Source: Planctomycetales bacterium (GTDB lineage: Bacteria > Planctomycetota > Planctomycetia > Pirellulales > Thermoguttaceae). From it: a stretch of 5,695 nt of DNA. The stretch lies in contig SKZG01000400.1 in NCBI GenBank assembly GCA_007127495.1, positions 1 to 5,695 of the forward strand. The letters run 5' to 3'. Below the pieces are notes generated by a model, which did not search any database, was not told the DNA's origin, and saw nothing but the letters and a program-made list of their open reading frames with translations. Positions 4,319-5,695 of this stretch are shown piece after piece. Every line of letters begins with the position of its first letter. Position 1 is the first letter of the stretch. The translations under genes were made by a program, and so were the position numbers.

Positions 4319-5695
4319 ATGGCTGACGCTCCCAACCCTCCGGCTTCGGGCAAGGTGCCCGTCGTGCCCGGTTCCGTTTTCTTGCCGTTTTGCTTGGTGA
4401 CCACTTTGTTTGCGTTCTGGGGGTTCGCCAACGATGTGACGAACCCGTTGGTCCGAGCCTTCCAGGAGATTTTTCTCATTTCCAGCGCGCAAAGCAGCCT
4501 GGTGCAAACGGCCTTCTACGGGGGCTATGCCACGATGGCCATTCCCGCCGCGCTGTTCATTCGGCGGTTTTCGTACAAAGCGGGTATTTTGTTGGGTTTG
4601 GCGCTGTATGCCACCGGTGCGCTGCTGTTCATTCCGGCCAGCATCACGGAGGTGTTTTGGGTCTTTTTGATCGCGCTTTACATTCTCACTTTCGGGCTGG
4701 CCTTTTTGGAGACGACGGCGAACCCTTACGTGCTGGCAATGGGCCCGCCGGCCACGGCCACACGGCGGCTCAATTTCGCACAAGCGTTCAACCCCATCGG
4801 CTCGCTCACCGGCATGGTTGTGGCCAGTCAACTCGTGCTGGCCAGCCTGGGCGTGCAGGAGTTCCGCAACGTGCAAACCGAGCAGATTCAGGCGCGGCAC
4901 TTCGAGGAGTTTCAGGCGAACCGCGCCCGGTACCAAGCATATCCCGAGTCGTACACGGCCGAAATGCAGGCCCTGGCCGCCCGGCTGGGCGCCCTGGAGA
5001 GCGAATTGGACCACCTCGAACCGGAAACTCCCCAGTTCGACGAGATTCAGCAGCAATATCATGACGTCGCGACGCAACTCCGCGACATGCAAATGGCGGT
5101 CGAGGGCACGTACCAGCCCATGATGCCGGGCCGTGTAAACGCCTTGGTGATGGCCGCAATGCGGCAGTACGAGCAAGGCGAGACCGAGTTCCCCGTACCC
5201 GCAGAAGACTCGGACGACACCGGGGCGGTCGAGGCGCGCTTTGAAAGCCACCAGGCCATGGTGGCGCACGACCTCCGCGTCATCCGCATGCCCTACATTG
5301 CTATCGGCATAGTGATGATCGGGGTGTTTGCCATCTTTGCGGTCACGCGGCTTCCGAAGGCGGGCGGCGCGGACCGGCAAATTCATTTTTTCGAAACGCT
5401 GGGGAACTTGGCACGCAACGGGCGCTATCTCGGCGGCGTCGTGGCGCAGACGTTCTACGTGGGTGCGCAGATCATGTGCTGGACGTTCATCATCCACTAT
5501 GCGATGATCAACCTGAACATGAGCCTCTCGCAGGCGCAGCGTTACAACATCGTGGCCATGGTCATCTTCTGCAGCAGCCGGTTCATCTGCACGTTTTTGC
5601 TCAAGTTCGTGAATCCGAGCCAACTGCTGTTCGCGCTGGCGCTTGGTGGGGTGTTCTGTTCGGCCGGGGCGATGTTGCTGCCGGGTTATGCCGGG
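4319..5695 (+). CDS. FHS-family (FucP-like) sugar:H+ symporter, 3'-truncated by window end
   Basis: Open frame of 459 codons with no stop before the right edge. It aligns by eye with E. coli L-fucose permease FucP: SYKAGI after TM2, LETTANPYV at 130-138 (Glu131 = FucP Glu135), RLNFAQAFN at 150-158 (Gln155/Asn158 = Gln159/Asn162), MPYIAIGIVM opening TM6, and FYVGAQIMCWTFIIHYA in TM7. FucP Asp46 corresponds to Asn42 here, with Asp39 one helix turn earlier. A loop of about 145 residues (178-322), partly coiled-coil-like (212-262), separates TM5 and TM6; FucP has about 34 there. Topology puts the loop in the periplasm. The expected remainder (about TM10-12) lies beyond the window. ATG 4319 follows AGAAGGA at good spacing; in-frame ATG 4274 would add 15 residues. 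The substrate is probably a sugar, not identifiable from sequence. It covers a long antisense frame that is a shadow. Confidence 0.93.
   Translation, partial: MADAPNPPASGKVPVVPGSVFLPFCLVTTLFAFWGFANDVTNPLVRAFQEIFLISSAQSSLVQTAFYGGYATMAIPAALFIRRFSYKAGILLGLALYATGALLFIPASITEVFWVFLIALYILTFGLAFLETTANPYVLAMGPPATATRRLNFAQAFNPIGSLTGMVVASQLVLASLGVQEFRNVQTEQIQARHFEEFQANRARYQAYPESYTAEMQALAARLGALESELDHLEPETPQFDEIQQQYHDVATQLRDMQMAVEGTYQPMMPGRVNALVMAAMRQYEQGETEFPVPAEDSDDTGAVEARFESHQAMVAHDLRVIRMPYIAIGIVMIGVFAIFAVTRLPKAGGADRQIHFFETLGNLARNGRYLGGVVAQTFYVGAQIMCWTFIIHYAMINLNMSLSQAQRYNIVAMVIFCSSRFICTFLLKFVNPSQLLFALALGGVFCSAGAMLLPGYAG

Noticed and set aside
4256..5623. 455-codon minus-strand open frame
   Set aside because: It is antisense to the FucP-like permease, which has clear family motifs on the plus strand. 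The minus frame reads His/Arg/Gln-rich with no recognisable domain, as expected for the complement of a GC-rich gene.

Overview
This GC-rich window encodes an electron-transfer module for respiratory nitrite ammonification, a two-gene nrfHA operon, between two unrelated major facilitator superfamily (MFS) transporters. The tail of a CYTH-domain gene lies at the left edge. All recognisable genes are on the plus strand. I infer a planctomycete, probably of the Pirellula type. The reasons are the look of the first MFS protein, the stand-alone nrfHA pair, and intergenic palindromic elements that resemble dispersed repeats I associate with that phylum. No 16S rRNA or other taxonomic marker is present, so this rests on resemblance only.

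Layout: 1-168 is the C-terminal end of a CYTH/class IV adenylate cyclase-like protein. 169-395 is intergenic and holds a perfect 7-bp-arm palindrome and a GC-rich leader. 396-1757 is a 12-TM-type MFS protein of unknown substrate. 1758-2009 is intergenic and must carry the nrf control region, although no convincing promoter is visible. 2010-2489 is nrfH (tetraheme quinol dehydrogenase, 159 aa). After 23 nt, 2513-4021 is nrfA (pentaheme nitrite reductase, 502 aa). 4022-4318 is intergenic and holds an inverted-repeat element, short direct repeats and an 8-G run. 4319 to the right edge is an FHS/FucP-type sugar permease with no in-frame stop before the window ends.

NrfH should take electrons from menaquinol at the membrane and pass them to NrfA, which reduces nitrite to ammonium outside the cytoplasm. 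Neither cytochrome c maturation genes nor a regulator is present in the window. The transporters are not obviously linked to nitrite metabolism.

The system itself is known. The points worth a second look are variations on it: NrfA has CXXCH instead of CXXCK at its first (active-site) heme, an apparently uncleaved N-terminal membrane anchor with an Asn-Pro-Ser-Pro repeat, and an acidic proline-rich C-terminal tail. The FucP-like permease has a very large periplasmic insertion between TM5 and TM6 and an Asn where E. coli FucP has its essential Asp46.
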